Assembly: GCA_036172665.1 (NCBI GenBank)
Contig: CM069879.1
Location: 20,747,924 to 20,811,923, forward strand
From: Prosopocoilus inquinatus
Taxonomy: Eukaryota; Arthropoda; Insecta; Coleoptera; Lucanidae
DNA: 64,000 nucleotides
Reading direction: 5' to 3'
The translations under genes were made by a program, and so were the position numbers. Below are positions 1-9,648 of the stretch, piece by piece (positions within the stretch are counted from its first letter, which is position 1; every line of letters begins with the position of its first letter). The notes beneath the pieces are model-generated. The model was not told the origin of the DNA. It was given only the letters and a program-made list of their open reading frames with translations, and did not search any database.

Positions 1-791
1 CCAGGCAAAGCAAGCGTTGTCGTTATTTCTGACATTTATGACAGCTTTCTTCGCACTTATTGAAGACGGTAATGGCATGAAGCTGGATGCTTTCAGTGGA
101 TTGTATTTATTAATGTTGACTTCCATATATAAAATTCTGCACAAAGTCCATCCTGTAACAATATTTGCAACTTTAAGTTTTATTCTAAACGATTGCACCT
201 ATTATTTGTTTTACCTGAATCTCTCTCCTGAAATTCCGACATTTTTACATGTATTTCGTTTACAAAATCACGATATATATTGTATATATCAGTTCCAAAA
301 CAAGTTATTTTATTCTTGGTGTTAAAAGATTTTATCTCAGAACTTTCTTTAGAATCTAAGAAATATACTCCGAAAATTTCCACATTCCACTTTAATGCTT
401 TATGGATGTCTAATATACTTTGAACCAAAGTTAGTACTTTTTCTTGAATATTGTACATAAAATCCTCGACATCGACATAATTGTAAGGTTCCGTTATACG
501 GTACGTTACGATTTTATCTCCGAATGCACCAGCTATCTTCTCCACGCCGTTATCGACGACCACAAAAGCATTACTTTTATGTGAATTACTACGCAAATGT
601 GCTGAGAAACACTTTCTGCTGACGTATATTTCACACACATCACATTTCATAACGTTCACCTGGTCAACAATTTTGGACGGTCCGGCAATTTCATCTAATT
701 TCAAACGTTTTCCCTGGCATGACGTACGCAAATGACGATTCATATTATCGATTCGCGTAAATTGTTTGCCACACTGATTGCAATCAAACAT
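1..791 (-). CDS. 5' part of a zinc-finger gene of the Polinton/Maverick polymerase-B type; runs off the left edge
   Basis: The ATG is at 791-789 on the minus strand. The N-terminus has a C2HC-like finger (C4, C7, H20, C25) and a second C2H2 finger (C50, C53, H65, H71). An alpha/beta region follows that ends in an EFQERDSG motif. The open frame appears to stop at 180, but a 62-nt GT-AG intron at 153-214 explains this: beyond the acceptor the frame runs on to the window edge with a KKAVINV segment and a CFAW motif. That layout (fingers, EFQERDSGW, then CFxW) is known to me from arthropod genes that continue into a family-B DNA polymerase, as in Polinton/Maverick and adintovirus-like elements. 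The polymerase itself lies outside the window. The element assignment is an inference; the exon structure is read directly. Confidence 0.62.
153..214 (-). other. 62-nt GT-AG intron in the zinc-finger/polymerase-B-type gene
   Basis: On the minus strand the exon ends CAG at 215 and the intron starts GTAAAA at 214. The acceptor reads TTGTTACAG and ends at 153. Removing it joins the two coding stretches in frame exactly at the conserved DSG-W position and bypasses the in-frame stop near 180. The length is typical of short insect introns. Confidence 0.6.
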
Positions 792-967
792 GTTTTATAA
801 TTTTAATAAGCACTATCACGTTCACTACGTTCAATAAGTTGGTAAACTCAATCTGAGGGTCAACCGTCGTCTGCGGATATCAAATTAAACACCTCCTTAA
901 ATAGGTACATATTCAATAACAGGTTGCGTCAGGGTTATTTCAAAACAATTACATTTGAGTCACCGCG
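792..967. other. 5' flank of the zinc-finger gene, no feature recognised
   Basis: Intergenic AT-rich sequence between the start codon of the minus-strand gene and the minisatellite. No TATA box or terminal repeat of the presumed mobile element could be identified. Confidence 0.3.
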
Positions 968-1662
968 CTTCAAGGTCCGTTACGAGGTCACCTCAGTCAT
1001 TTCAAGGTCGCCTCAAGGTCACCCCAAGGTCATTTAAAGGTCACCTCAGAGTCATTTCAAGGTCATTTCAAGGTCACCTCGAGGTCATTTCAAGGTCATC
1101 TTGGGGTCATTTCAAGGTTATTTCAAGGTCACCTCAAGGTCATTTCAAGGTCACCTCAAGGTCATTTCAAGGTCACCTCAAGGTTATTTCAAGGTCACCT
1201 CAAGGTCATTTCAAGGTCACCTCAGGGTCATTTCAAGGTCATTTCAAGGTCATTTCAAGGTCATTTCAAGGTCACCTCAAGGTCATCTCAAGGTCATCTC
1301 AAGGTCACCTCAAGGTCATCTCAAGGTCACCTCAAGGTCATTTCAAGGTCATTTCAAGGTCACCTCAAGGTCATTTCAAGGTCACCTCAAGGTCATTTCA
1401 AGGTCACCTCAAGGTCATTTCAAGGTCATCTCAAGGTCACCTCAAGGTCATTTCAAGGTCACCTCAAGGTCATTTCAAGGTCACCTCAAGGTCATTTCAA
1501 GGTCACCACAAGGTCATCTCAAGGTCACCACAAGGTCATTTCAAGGTCACCTCAAGGTCATTTCAAGGTCACCTCAAGGTCATTTCAAGGTCACCTCAAG
1601 TTCACCTCACGGTCATTTCAAGGTCACCTCAAGGTCATTTCAAGGTCACCTCAAGGTCATGA
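968..1662 (+). repeat. 11-bp minisatellite, consensus CAYYTCAAGGT, about 60 head-to-tail copies
   Basis: The block is a tandem array of 11-bp units, mostly alternating CATTTCAAGGT and CACCTCAAGGT. Each junction reads TCAAGGTCA. The left edge is more degenerate (968-1020) and the core very regular. Because 3 x 11 is 33, all three frames stay open and yield long QGHFKVTSRS-type repeats; these are not genes. TCAAGGTCA matches the known extended half-site (YCAAGGYCR) bound as a monomer by FTZ-F1/SF-1 and ERR nuclear receptors. Whether it is bound is not shown by the sequence. Confidence 0.95.
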
Positions 1663-1695
1663 CCTTGACCTTGAAGCTCATGGTGGGGTCACGTC

Positions 1696-1785
1696 AGGAA
1701 TAGGCCGATTCTGGAACCTCCTCCGACCTTGACCTTGAATTTTATTGGTCAAGGTCGGAGGAGGTTCCAGAATCGGCCTATTCCT
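1696..1785. repeat. Perfect 39-bp-arm inverted repeat (hairpin) with a 12-nt loop
   Basis: The arms at 1696-1734 and 1747-1785 are perfect reverse complements around the loop TTGAATTTTATT. The inner end of each arm contains the same GACCTTGACC / GGTCAAGGTC motif as the minisatellite, now inverted. This suggests that array and hairpin belong to one mobile or foldback unit. Confidence 0.9.
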
Positions 1786-2227
1786 ACTACTCATATAAAA
1801 AAAATCGACGATGTCAAAGTCCAATACTGTAACGCCACAACAAAACAAGAGAAACACCAGTTTGTAGCAAACAATTGGCCTTTCAAATGTCATTTAAAAT
1901 CTATTTTATTCTCTATAAAACTTATAATAATAATTACCATCGTTGTTACTTATTTCTATTCACGTTGTATAAGAAAACATAAAAACGCAATAACAAAAAG
2001 ATATAATCTAAAGGCGATAAGCGATAAGATATTAAAATAATAGAAGATTAGAAAGACGTGATAAGTATATAACCAAGCAATTAAAAGGACGAATTCTAAA
2101 AACACTCAACCAAAATAAATTTAATTGCAGGAATTTGTCGCTTAGTATCAGTAGTTTCATTGACATGAGCCAATTAAAAACGAACTCGTAGTGAGTTAAG
2201 AACGAACTGCCCAGATTAACTAGAATA
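1786..2227 (+). promoter_or_regulatory. Duplicated 5' flank of Hsp70-like copy A, with a possible TATA box
   Basis: This flank is alignable by eye to the flank of copy B (about 9235-9648), and its last 200 bases also resemble the leaders of copies C and D. All four end in related sequence just before the ATG (for example CCAGATTAACTA followed shortly by AATG in A and B). TATAAAA at 1914-1920 is a candidate TATA box about 310 bases upstream of the start codon, but it is not preserved in copy B. No convincing heat-shock element (alternating GAA/TTC every 5 bases) was seen, so heat induction is not supported. The boundary of the transcript is unknown. Confidence 0.4.
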
Positions 2228-4268
2228 ATGGTGATTGTCGGAATAGATTTGGGCACTACGAATTCTGCTGTGGCCGTCTTTGAGGCTGGCGTTGCGGAAG
2301 TGATTCAGGACGAGACCGGTAGCAGGCTAATACCATCACTGGTGACTTTCACTGAAAAAGAAATTTTAGTTGGGGCCAGCGCCAAAAGGGAATCCCACAG
2401 ATACCCAGAAGACACGATTTATGGTAGGTTTTCTTTACTTAACAAGTAACATTAGCAAATTAGGCTAGAAAAGCACCAGTGTTTAAGAATTTCTCAACAT
2501 AGTAGAGAAAATAAAACATGTTTGCATTTCAGATGCTAAACGATTCATCGGACAGAAATTTCATGATAAAAATGTTCAAGCAGACGTGACCCACAGTTTA
2601 TACAAAGTTGTCAACAACGAAGGTCACCCACGCGTAAAAGTCACATATAATAATGAAGATTTAACTATTTCGTTTGAAGAAGTAACAGCCCACTTGCTCA
2701 GACATATTAAAAAAGTAGCAGAAAATCACTTGAACCAACCAGTGAGTCGAGCAGTGATAGCCGTACCAGCTCATTTTGATAATACACGAAGGAAAGCGAC
2801 TAAGAAGGCAGCCGAAATTGCCGATTTCAAAATGGTACGCCTCATCAACGAACCCACAGCTGCGGCCATCGCTTCTGAGTCTAAAAAGAAAAACTTACAC
2901 TCGAAGAATGTGCTTGTTTATGATTTCGGAGGCGGGACATTTGACGTGTCTATCGTTTCTGTTAACAAGCATGGACTCAAAGTGATCACCTCAGATGGAG
3001 ATTGCTACTTAGGCGGAAAAGATATTGACACAAATCTAACTGAACATATCTTGAAAATCCACGATTTGAACCTGAAGGATAGCAGAAAGTTACGGCGCTT
3101 TAAAAACCTTTGCGAAGGTACGAAAAACGCTTTATCTTTCTCTGAAAACCACACGACAGAAATCTCATTTATCGCAGATGTTGACGACTACCTTTTTACT
3201 AGGCAGCAGTTTGAAACAATTAATGAAGGTTTGTTCCAAAAAACCATTGAACTCGTCGACAGGTCGTTGGATACTGCTAAATTAACAGTAAGCGACATAG
3301 ACGAGATTGTTCTTGCGGGTGGTTCATCTCGTATTCCCAAAGTGCAAGATCTGCTCAAAGTCAAATTCCCAAAATCCACAATTAACGCGTCGATAAATCC
3401 GGACGAGGCGATTGCTTTGGGAGCAGCTATTTATGGAGGACAAATCGAAGGAGACAAAGTACCTCTGGAAATAGAGGATATTTTAACATGTACTTTACGC
3501 ATTGGTCGTTGGGGAGGCATAACGGATCCAATAATTACGCGAAATACGAAATTACCATGTTCGAAACAAATTTCCAGCGTAACCGTCAAGAACTTTCAAG
3601 AAGCAATAACTCACAAAATTTACCAAGGTGAAAGCTTGATTTCCAGCAAGAATAATCTACTGGGCACAATCACCGTCACCAATATACAAAAAAAGAGGAG
3701 GGGTGCTGTAATAATTCTGTCGACGATAAGCGTTAACGAGGAAGGTATTTTAAAAGTCACAGCAAGAGAAGTGGGAACTGAGAATTCTAAGGAACTGTCT
3801 ATTTCGTTCAAGGTTGGGATCAATTCAGTTCCGCAACCGCATGAAATTGATTACAAAAACCACGAGGACGAATTAAAATATGTCGAATTCATAAAGAAAA
3901 GGAATGCATTTTTAGAATACTGCGATGACTTGAAGTATAATTATAAGGGCAGATTAGAACGTCAACCGGACGTTTTAAACAAAATTAAAGACATTATGAA
4001 GAAATGCGAAAGGCTAAGGCAAGAGGAAGAATCAGCCATCGAAGATTTGAAACGCAAAGTTGAAATACTGCTGGAAGACAAACTAGACGTTCTGGAACCC
4101 CAACAGGACTTGAAGTCAATCAATGAGGATATCAAGCGTCAATTAGAATTATTGACGCACCGCTTAGATGAACTAGGAAGATCAACCTCACGTTCTCAAG
4201 AAGATCGAAAAGAAATGGAGCAAAGCCAATCACCGAAGGAAGACGACAGTCAGTCGTCAACGATTTGA
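2228..4268 (+). CDS. Divergent Hsp70-like chaperone, copy A (two exons, 643 aa)
   Basis: Exon 1 is 2228-2423, a GT-AG intron spans 2424-2532, and exon 2 runs from 2533 to the stop ending at 4268. The split codon falls in TIY-D-AKRFIGQKF, joining the frame. The ATPase domain has GIDLGTTNS (5-13), the catalytic-lysine segment DAKRFIG (from 66), EPTAAAIA (172-179), VYDFGGGTFDVSIV (194-207) and IVLAGGSSRIPKV (324-336). A beta-type substrate-binding domain and a charged helical lid follow. The family binds exposed hydrophobic peptides in an ATP-driven cycle in the cytosol. The tail ends in an acidic, Ser/Gln-rich stretch rather than EEVD, so binding to TPR co-chaperones is doubtful. It is intact. 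Closest relatives in the window are copies B, C and D; the 3' half nearly matches D. Confidence 0.9.
2424..2532 (+). other. Intron 1 of Hsp70-like copy A
   Basis: The donor is ATG/GTAGGT and the acceptor TTTGCATTTCAG/ATGC. It is phase 1 after codon 65. The same position and similar ends are kept in copies B, C and D, showing that all four descend from an intron-containing ancestor and not from retroposition. Confidence 0.85.
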
Positions 4269-6261
4269 AGCGTCTAATTGAATTACTTACTTACGAGATT
4301 AATACCCGGTTTTTGAAACGAGACATAACTTTATGTAGAGATAAGCTCAAGATAAACTCACCATAACTTGTAAAAACAGTTTCTCAAAACTTTATAACAT
4401 AATCTTAAAACTTTTGGATCTAGTTTAAATCATGTACAATACGACATCACAATTAGTATACATATGTATACATACATAAATACTACTTAAGTTATATGTT
4501 ATTTATAGAGCTGGGATTATATGCAAATTGCATTTGTTTCTATGACGTACATGGGCAAGTAGTTTAAAAAACGCACATTTTGCATATTTTAAACATCCCA
4601 AGAATATTTAGTGAAGAAATGCATATTAGTGCAAATCTCTACAATTTTATAGATAAGATTTTTTTTATATTTATTTATTTTCTAGTTGAAACCTTGCAAG
4701 TCTGCGTAGAATATTCGCAGCTAATAAAATCAGGACCCTTCCCGAAAATTATATTTACAGCTAATTTGGACCATGGAGTTTAGGATAAAATTACGCATTT
4801 TGAATTTTGCATAAATAAAACATAATTCAAACTTTAAACTTGATTACTTCGAAACTACTTTTTTAACTTCAAAATGGTACAGTTTCTCCAAGTTTTGACA
4901 TTTTCGCACGATACTTGCACCGTTCTTTTCTAAATTTTGACGTTTATGCATTGGTAAACTCGATTTTTGACTTTCGTTGGACTGTATTACAATGTTGACT
5001 ATATGTATGGGTTAACGAGTTTTAACAATTTTCGTGATAAATTTGTCCACAGGTTCTTTCGTATTTCGAAGAATTTTAAGGCCCATTTTCTGAGTTCCTA
5101 GATTTTAAGCTACTAAGTCGGTCGGTCGGAAAATTTTTGTAACTCAAATCTTTTAATGAAAATCGCAAAGATTTAAACAAACAGGTGATGCAACTCGTAA
5201 ACAAATTCTGACCCTTGGATAGTATAAGAAGTAAAATTTGATGCAATGTTCTCAATTCAAATCATTATCGTATCAATTTAAGTTTAAATTTAAGAATCTT
5301 CCGAATTCTACCAATTGCACCACAGAAGCTATTACTTCTTCGTCATTAGACAACTCTCCCTTTTGTTACTCCTATTTGCATCTATAGGTGAGTAGTGTAT
5401 ATATTCTTTCTACAAAATACGCTTTAGCGCAGCCTAAACCCACGTTTATTGCTAGACATTTTGCATTGACATTACAATTCTATTCGATTCTGTTGGCCCA
5501 ATTTAAATTAATTCAATTAAATGAACCAATCTAGTAACGCAGCGATGAAAAATCGCCCAGCAATGAATCCAGCTTTATTCTTTGATAAATATGTCAATAC
5601 AATTCATACTGACATTATTACACAGGGATTTCAGGTTGCCTTAAAGCGTATTTTGAGAAAAAGTAATGCATGTGTAGTAAGCTGTTTGTATTTTAACAAT
5701 TAAATTTGATCAACAAATTACGTTTTGACAGCTACTAAGCAGAGGCGTGTTTTCTTGTCACATAAACTGCATTCGATTCGCAGTTTGATTAATGGATCGA
5801 ACAAATTGAATTGAATCAATCGAACAAAATTCCATCTATTAATTTGCATCAACTCAAAAGGTCAAATTTACCAGATATTCTAAAACGAAACGTATGAACT
5901 CATTTTACAGAAGCCTTTTATGTTCGTATACCTTCATAACTTTTTTTTGCAATGGAAAAGAATACCTTCTAAACATTAAGTAGTAGATTAGTTAATTTTG
6001 TAGAATTTGAAATTTTTTGAATTAAATTTGTAGAAAATTGTAAAAAATTTGTAGGAAGTCTCCAAATAAATCAGAAAACAGTTCTGTATCATTCAATAAT
6101 AGCCTAAGCGTTTTTGGGTCAACTAATTTTGCACAAAACGAACGGTTAAATTCTTTTTGAATTGATTTAAATCCATCTAAATCACGTAAAATAAAAAAAC
6201 AAAACTTAACTGTGATGGTAGAATTCCTGGCTTGGTTGGAACCGCGTATCTCGGATTTTTT

Positions 6262-6312
6262 CTACTGTCGACGTTTCGTTCTCTATTGCAGAAGAACTTC
6301 CTCAGGGCTGCT
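6262..6312 (-). ncRNA. Hammerhead-ribozyme-like core motif (Penelope-type), probably decayed
   Basis: On the minus strand the sequence has CTGAGGA (6305-6299), matching the conserved CUGANGA box. A helix follows, formed by GTTCTT with GAGAAC, then GAAA (6277-6274) and C-GTC (to 6270), the usual cleavage triplet. One extra A sits before helix II, as in the minimal hammerheads of Penelope-like element terminal repeats that I know of. Helix I is poorly supported (about 3 of 5 pairs), so activity is unlikely without partner strands. Confidence 0.45.
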
Positions 6313-6422
6313 GTTGCTGCTGGTGATGGTGTTGGTACTGCAGCAGCAAGACCACCAACAACAGAAGCAGCAGCAGCAGCAGAACCATCACTACTACCAG
6401 TAGCAGCAGCAGTTCTTCAAGT
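6305..6422. repeat. Trinucleotide-rich near-palindrome (CTG then CAG)
   Basis: A run of imperfect CTG/GTT/GGT triplets is followed by imperfect CAG/CAA/ACC triplets. The outer ends GAAGAAC and GTTCTTC make the whole stretch nearly self-complementary. Two short open frames here encode only low-complexity Gln/Ala/Leu and are not taken as genes. Confidence 0.7.
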
Positions 6423-6982
6423 TAAAATTAACTCTGCTTTATAATAAATAAATTCGTACTCTATGTTTTCTTTAAAAGTCATAATGCATATTTATATACA
6501 TATTATTGTATATACGTGCATATTTTAGCTATAAAGCTTGCACATATATGCACATATTTTCTTCATTTCGGATGCATATAATCCCAGCTCTAGTTATTTG
6601 TACGTTTAAAAATACAGACGGAGTTAAAAAGAATGAAAACACAATATGCGATCAAGTAATTTAATAACATTCAATATCTTTAGGTGGTCACAGTGAGATA
6701 TGTATTATGTGAATAATTTCATGGTTGGTTTAAGTCTATTGTTTCTTTAGATTTCGTTTTATTGATGTAAATATGTTTTTATAAGATTTAGTCAAAAACT
6801 TGTACAGGCGTGAGCAATAAATTTTGGTCGTCACTGATTATCAAAGATTTGTACTTGACTTGGCTGGCTCTGTATAACTGAAAAAGGAAAGTTTCGATGT
6901 TTTGCAGTTTTCTAGTTTACAGATTTTATAGTATTTCGCTTCACGTTTTATGTTTTTCTGAATTTTAATTTGATAATTTTTA

Positions 6983-7330
6983 GAAAAATTTTGTGCAAAT
7001 CGTCCTTCTTGATTGCAGTCAAAACCTTGAGCAGCCTCTGGACAGCTGTTTCAGCACTGCTTGGGGCGTCTTAAGCAGAGACGTAGCTCGTCATTTCCAC
7101 TGCAAACCAAAAACGACTTGTCCAATTTATTCGCAATTTGTTTTGTAAGAGTGATGAACAGATAAAATAGCGACATCTTACTATCGCTTTTTGAAAACTT
7201 TTCATTATGCTTTGACAGCAAGCATGGCCGCCTTGCATGGGGGACTTATTAGGAGCAAATCCCGCTTCAATTTGTCTATCCTACTGCAATGTCAGGTCAA
7301 AAAGCGATAGTAAGATGTCGCTATTTTGTC
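6983..7330. repeat. Copy 1 of a dispersed foldback repeat family
   Basis: Shares blocks with four other places in the window (7565-8067, 25110-25160, 29830-30052, 52860-53095). Diagnostic pieces are GACAGCTGTTTCAGC, the TAGCGACATCTTACTATCGC end and GCAAGCATGGCCGCCTTGCA. The right end carries the full arm; the left arm is shortened by deletion. No coding capacity was seen. Confidence 0.75.
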
Positions 7331-7564
7331 TGTTTAATTTGATAATTTGAAAAGAATTCAAATTGATTCTGCTAGTGCTATAGGCCCTGTCACGAAGCAA
7401 GCGTAATGCGTCACAGCTAGTAATGACCTCAAAGTAGGTAGATGTTGCCACGAGCAGTGGCATTGCTATCTTGACATTACATCAGTCCGTCAGGCAGAAA
7501 TGGTCGAAAATTGACATATGACGATAAAGGGGTTTTGACGTTTCTCGAAATGTGATATTTTATC

Positions 7565-8067
7565 TTATTTTAGAAAAATTTTGTGCAAAACGTTTTTGAT
7601 TGCAGTGAGAACCTCGAGCAGCCTCTGGACAGCTGTTTCAGCCCTGCTTGGGGCTTCTTCAGCAGAAACGTAGCTCGACATTCCCACTGCAGACCAAAAA
7701 CGACTTGCCCAATTTATTCACAAATGTGATGTAAGAATGATGAACATATAAAATAGCGACATCTTACTATCGCTTTTTGACCTAACATTGCAGTAGGATA
7801 GACAAATTGAAGCGGGATTTGCTCCTAATGAGTCCCCCATGCAAGGCGGCCATGCTTGCTGAAACAGCTGTCCAGAGGCTGCTCGAGGTTCTCACTGCAA
7901 TCAAAAACGTTTTGCACAAAATTTTTCTAAAATCTTTCATTATGCTTTGACAGCAAGCATGGCCGCCTTGCATGGGGGACTCATTAGGAGCAAATCCCGC
8001 TTCAATTTGTCTATCCTACTGCAATGTTAGGTCAAAAAGCGATAGTAAGATGTCGCTATTTTATATG
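7565..8067. repeat. Copy 2 of the dispersed foldback family, with perfect 117-bp arms
   Basis: The arms at 7745-7861 and 7951-8067 are perfect reverse complements over 117 bases with an 89-base spacer. Sequence at 7565-7740 repeats the internal block also seen at 6983-7160. The perfect match implies a young element or recent correction. Transcribed, it would give a long hairpin RNA. Superfamily not determined. Confidence 0.85.
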
Positions 8068-9234
8068 ATATTTTATCATTTTTATCGATGTTTGTAAAGA
8101 AAAAGTAAATAAAATTGCTCTGTAAAAGATGGGGTAAGCGTATTTGAAAGTTTTTATCACAGAACATACCCACGGAGACTAGTAATTAGCAGAATACAAA
8201 AACCGCTACCAGATTTGACCAGGTATTTTAATTTACTTCCACAGTCTGATACTGTTCGTATTATACTAGAAAACACTATTAAACTAGTTGTTAAAGCTTT
8301 TTAAAGCGCAAATCAATAAAACAACGTAAATCTCGTTGGTTCAACTGATTGATTCCAAGCATAAGGGGATGGGATGCTCTCGTGATGAATATGAGAATTT
8401 ATTACTACAATTATTTTACTTTGGCTAAATTACTATCCACACAACGAAGAACTACTATTTCAATAAAGCATTTTTTGTCCGTTGGAGAACATTACGTGTG
8501 TCTGTAATGATTGCTGCCTAAAGGCCTGGATGTGTATTGAGATGGCAATGGTAGTGGCACTAAACAGAAATTTAAATTTCTTACATCATGCAGTAAAAAA
8601 GGTAAAAGATTCTTTTATTTAGTTTCTTAATAAATACTTCTCAGATTGCTAGAATGAAATTAGGAAGTAATTGAACTTAGAGTACGACCCACTTTATAGT
8701 CAAGATAATTACATTGATATACAAGTGATACAACTGTCAGACACACGAAACACGAAATAAATTACTGAAGTTATGTACGAATGTTTATGTTTACAAGTGA
8801 CAACATGGTGATATATTGCCAACTTAATTCTCATTTTCTGACGACATTTTACTGATTTCTCAACTACTTTAAGATGGTACAAGTTTTCGTCATTAATGAC
8901 GTATTACTCTGAATTCCTGACTTTGACTACGGTCATTTTAATTTCCTTCTCGAATCGTACGATAAGATAACATATTTTTATGCACAATTTGCACATCGAT
9001 ATATAATCAAATGCATACAAGAGATTGTTTTGAGGCACAACGACTACCTGCCTTAAGACCACTTTGCATGACGCAGTTTGTGTTGCTGCAAGACGTAATA
9101 TCTGTTTTGCGTGCGCATGTCCATCGACATTTCGAGAAATCTGCACACTCAGACAATAAAGTTTTCTCGAATTTTTTCCTGTACAATATTATAATATTTC
9201 TATATGATCATACATAAATCAACCTGGACAGAAA
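8068..9234. other. Intergenic AT-rich stretch, nothing recognised
   Basis: No frame with recognisable protein similarity, no terminal repeats and no tandem structure was found. Overlapping short frames near 8904-9217 on both strands look like chance. Confidence 0.4.
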
Positions 9235-9648
9235 AAGTGCAGAATGTAATCATATAAAAAATATTGATGATGGTAACGTCACAAGAGAAAAAGAAAAACG
9301 CCAATTTGTGGAAAACAGTTAACCATTTAACTTCCATCCAAAACTATCTTTTGTACAACTTATAATAACGACTTTTTCACCGATTTTAGTTTGTATTCAC
9401 GCTGCATGAGAGAATTTAAAAATGTAATTATAAAAAAAAAGCATTTAAAGATAATAAAGTATTAAAATAATAGAAGACAAGAAAGCAGCGATAAGTATAA
9501 CCAAGCAGTTGAAGGGATAAGTACTGAGAATATAATCAAAAATAGCTCTTATTCTAGAAAGTATCAACTTCTATAAGTAGTGTCACCGAGCGAATTAAAA
9601 ACGAACTCGTAGTCAGTTAACAACGAATTGCCCAGATTAACTAACATA
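9235..9648 (+). promoter_or_regulatory. Duplicated 5' flank of Hsp70-like copy B
   Basis: Alignable by eye with 1786-2227 in front of copy A, with several small indels; the TATAAAA of A is not kept here. It shows that the A/B duplication included at least 400 bases of upstream DNA. Confidence 0.45.

Larger units (their letters stand above)
4506..6592. mobile_element. hAT-like non-autonomous element, 2.1 kb
   Basis: The ends are inverted copies of TAGAGCTGGGATTATATGCA. The element is flanked by GTTATTTA (4498-4505) and GTTATTTG (6593-6600), an 8-bp target duplication with one mismatch, as hAT elements make. Subterminal sequence is rich in TGCATAT-like motifs on both sides. No transposase frame is visible; short open frames inside (for example 5521-5703) look like chance. 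The cargo includes a hammerhead-like motif and a CAG/CTG-rich stretch near the right end. It lies 237 bases downstream of Hsp70-like copy A. Confidence 0.8.

Noticed and set aside
968..1662. CRISPR-like array
   Set aside because: There are no unique spacers; units are contiguous 11-bp tandem copies in a eukaryotic genome.
955..1703. Two long + strand open frames of 200-235 codons
   Set aside because: They are produced by the 11-bp minisatellite, which keeps all frames open; the protein is a pure repeat with no known domain.
1786..2227. Heat-shock elements upstream of the Hsp70-like genes
   Set aside because: No run of three or more alternating GAA/TTC units with 5-base spacing was found in any of the four leaders.
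3188..3823. Minus-strand frames opposite Hsp70-like copy A, also at 28341-28544
   Set aside because: Antisense shadows of a conserved coding sequence on the + strand.
5521..5703. Small gene inside the hAT-like element
   Set aside because: Sixty codons with no recognisable motif and no conservation visible elsewhere in the window.
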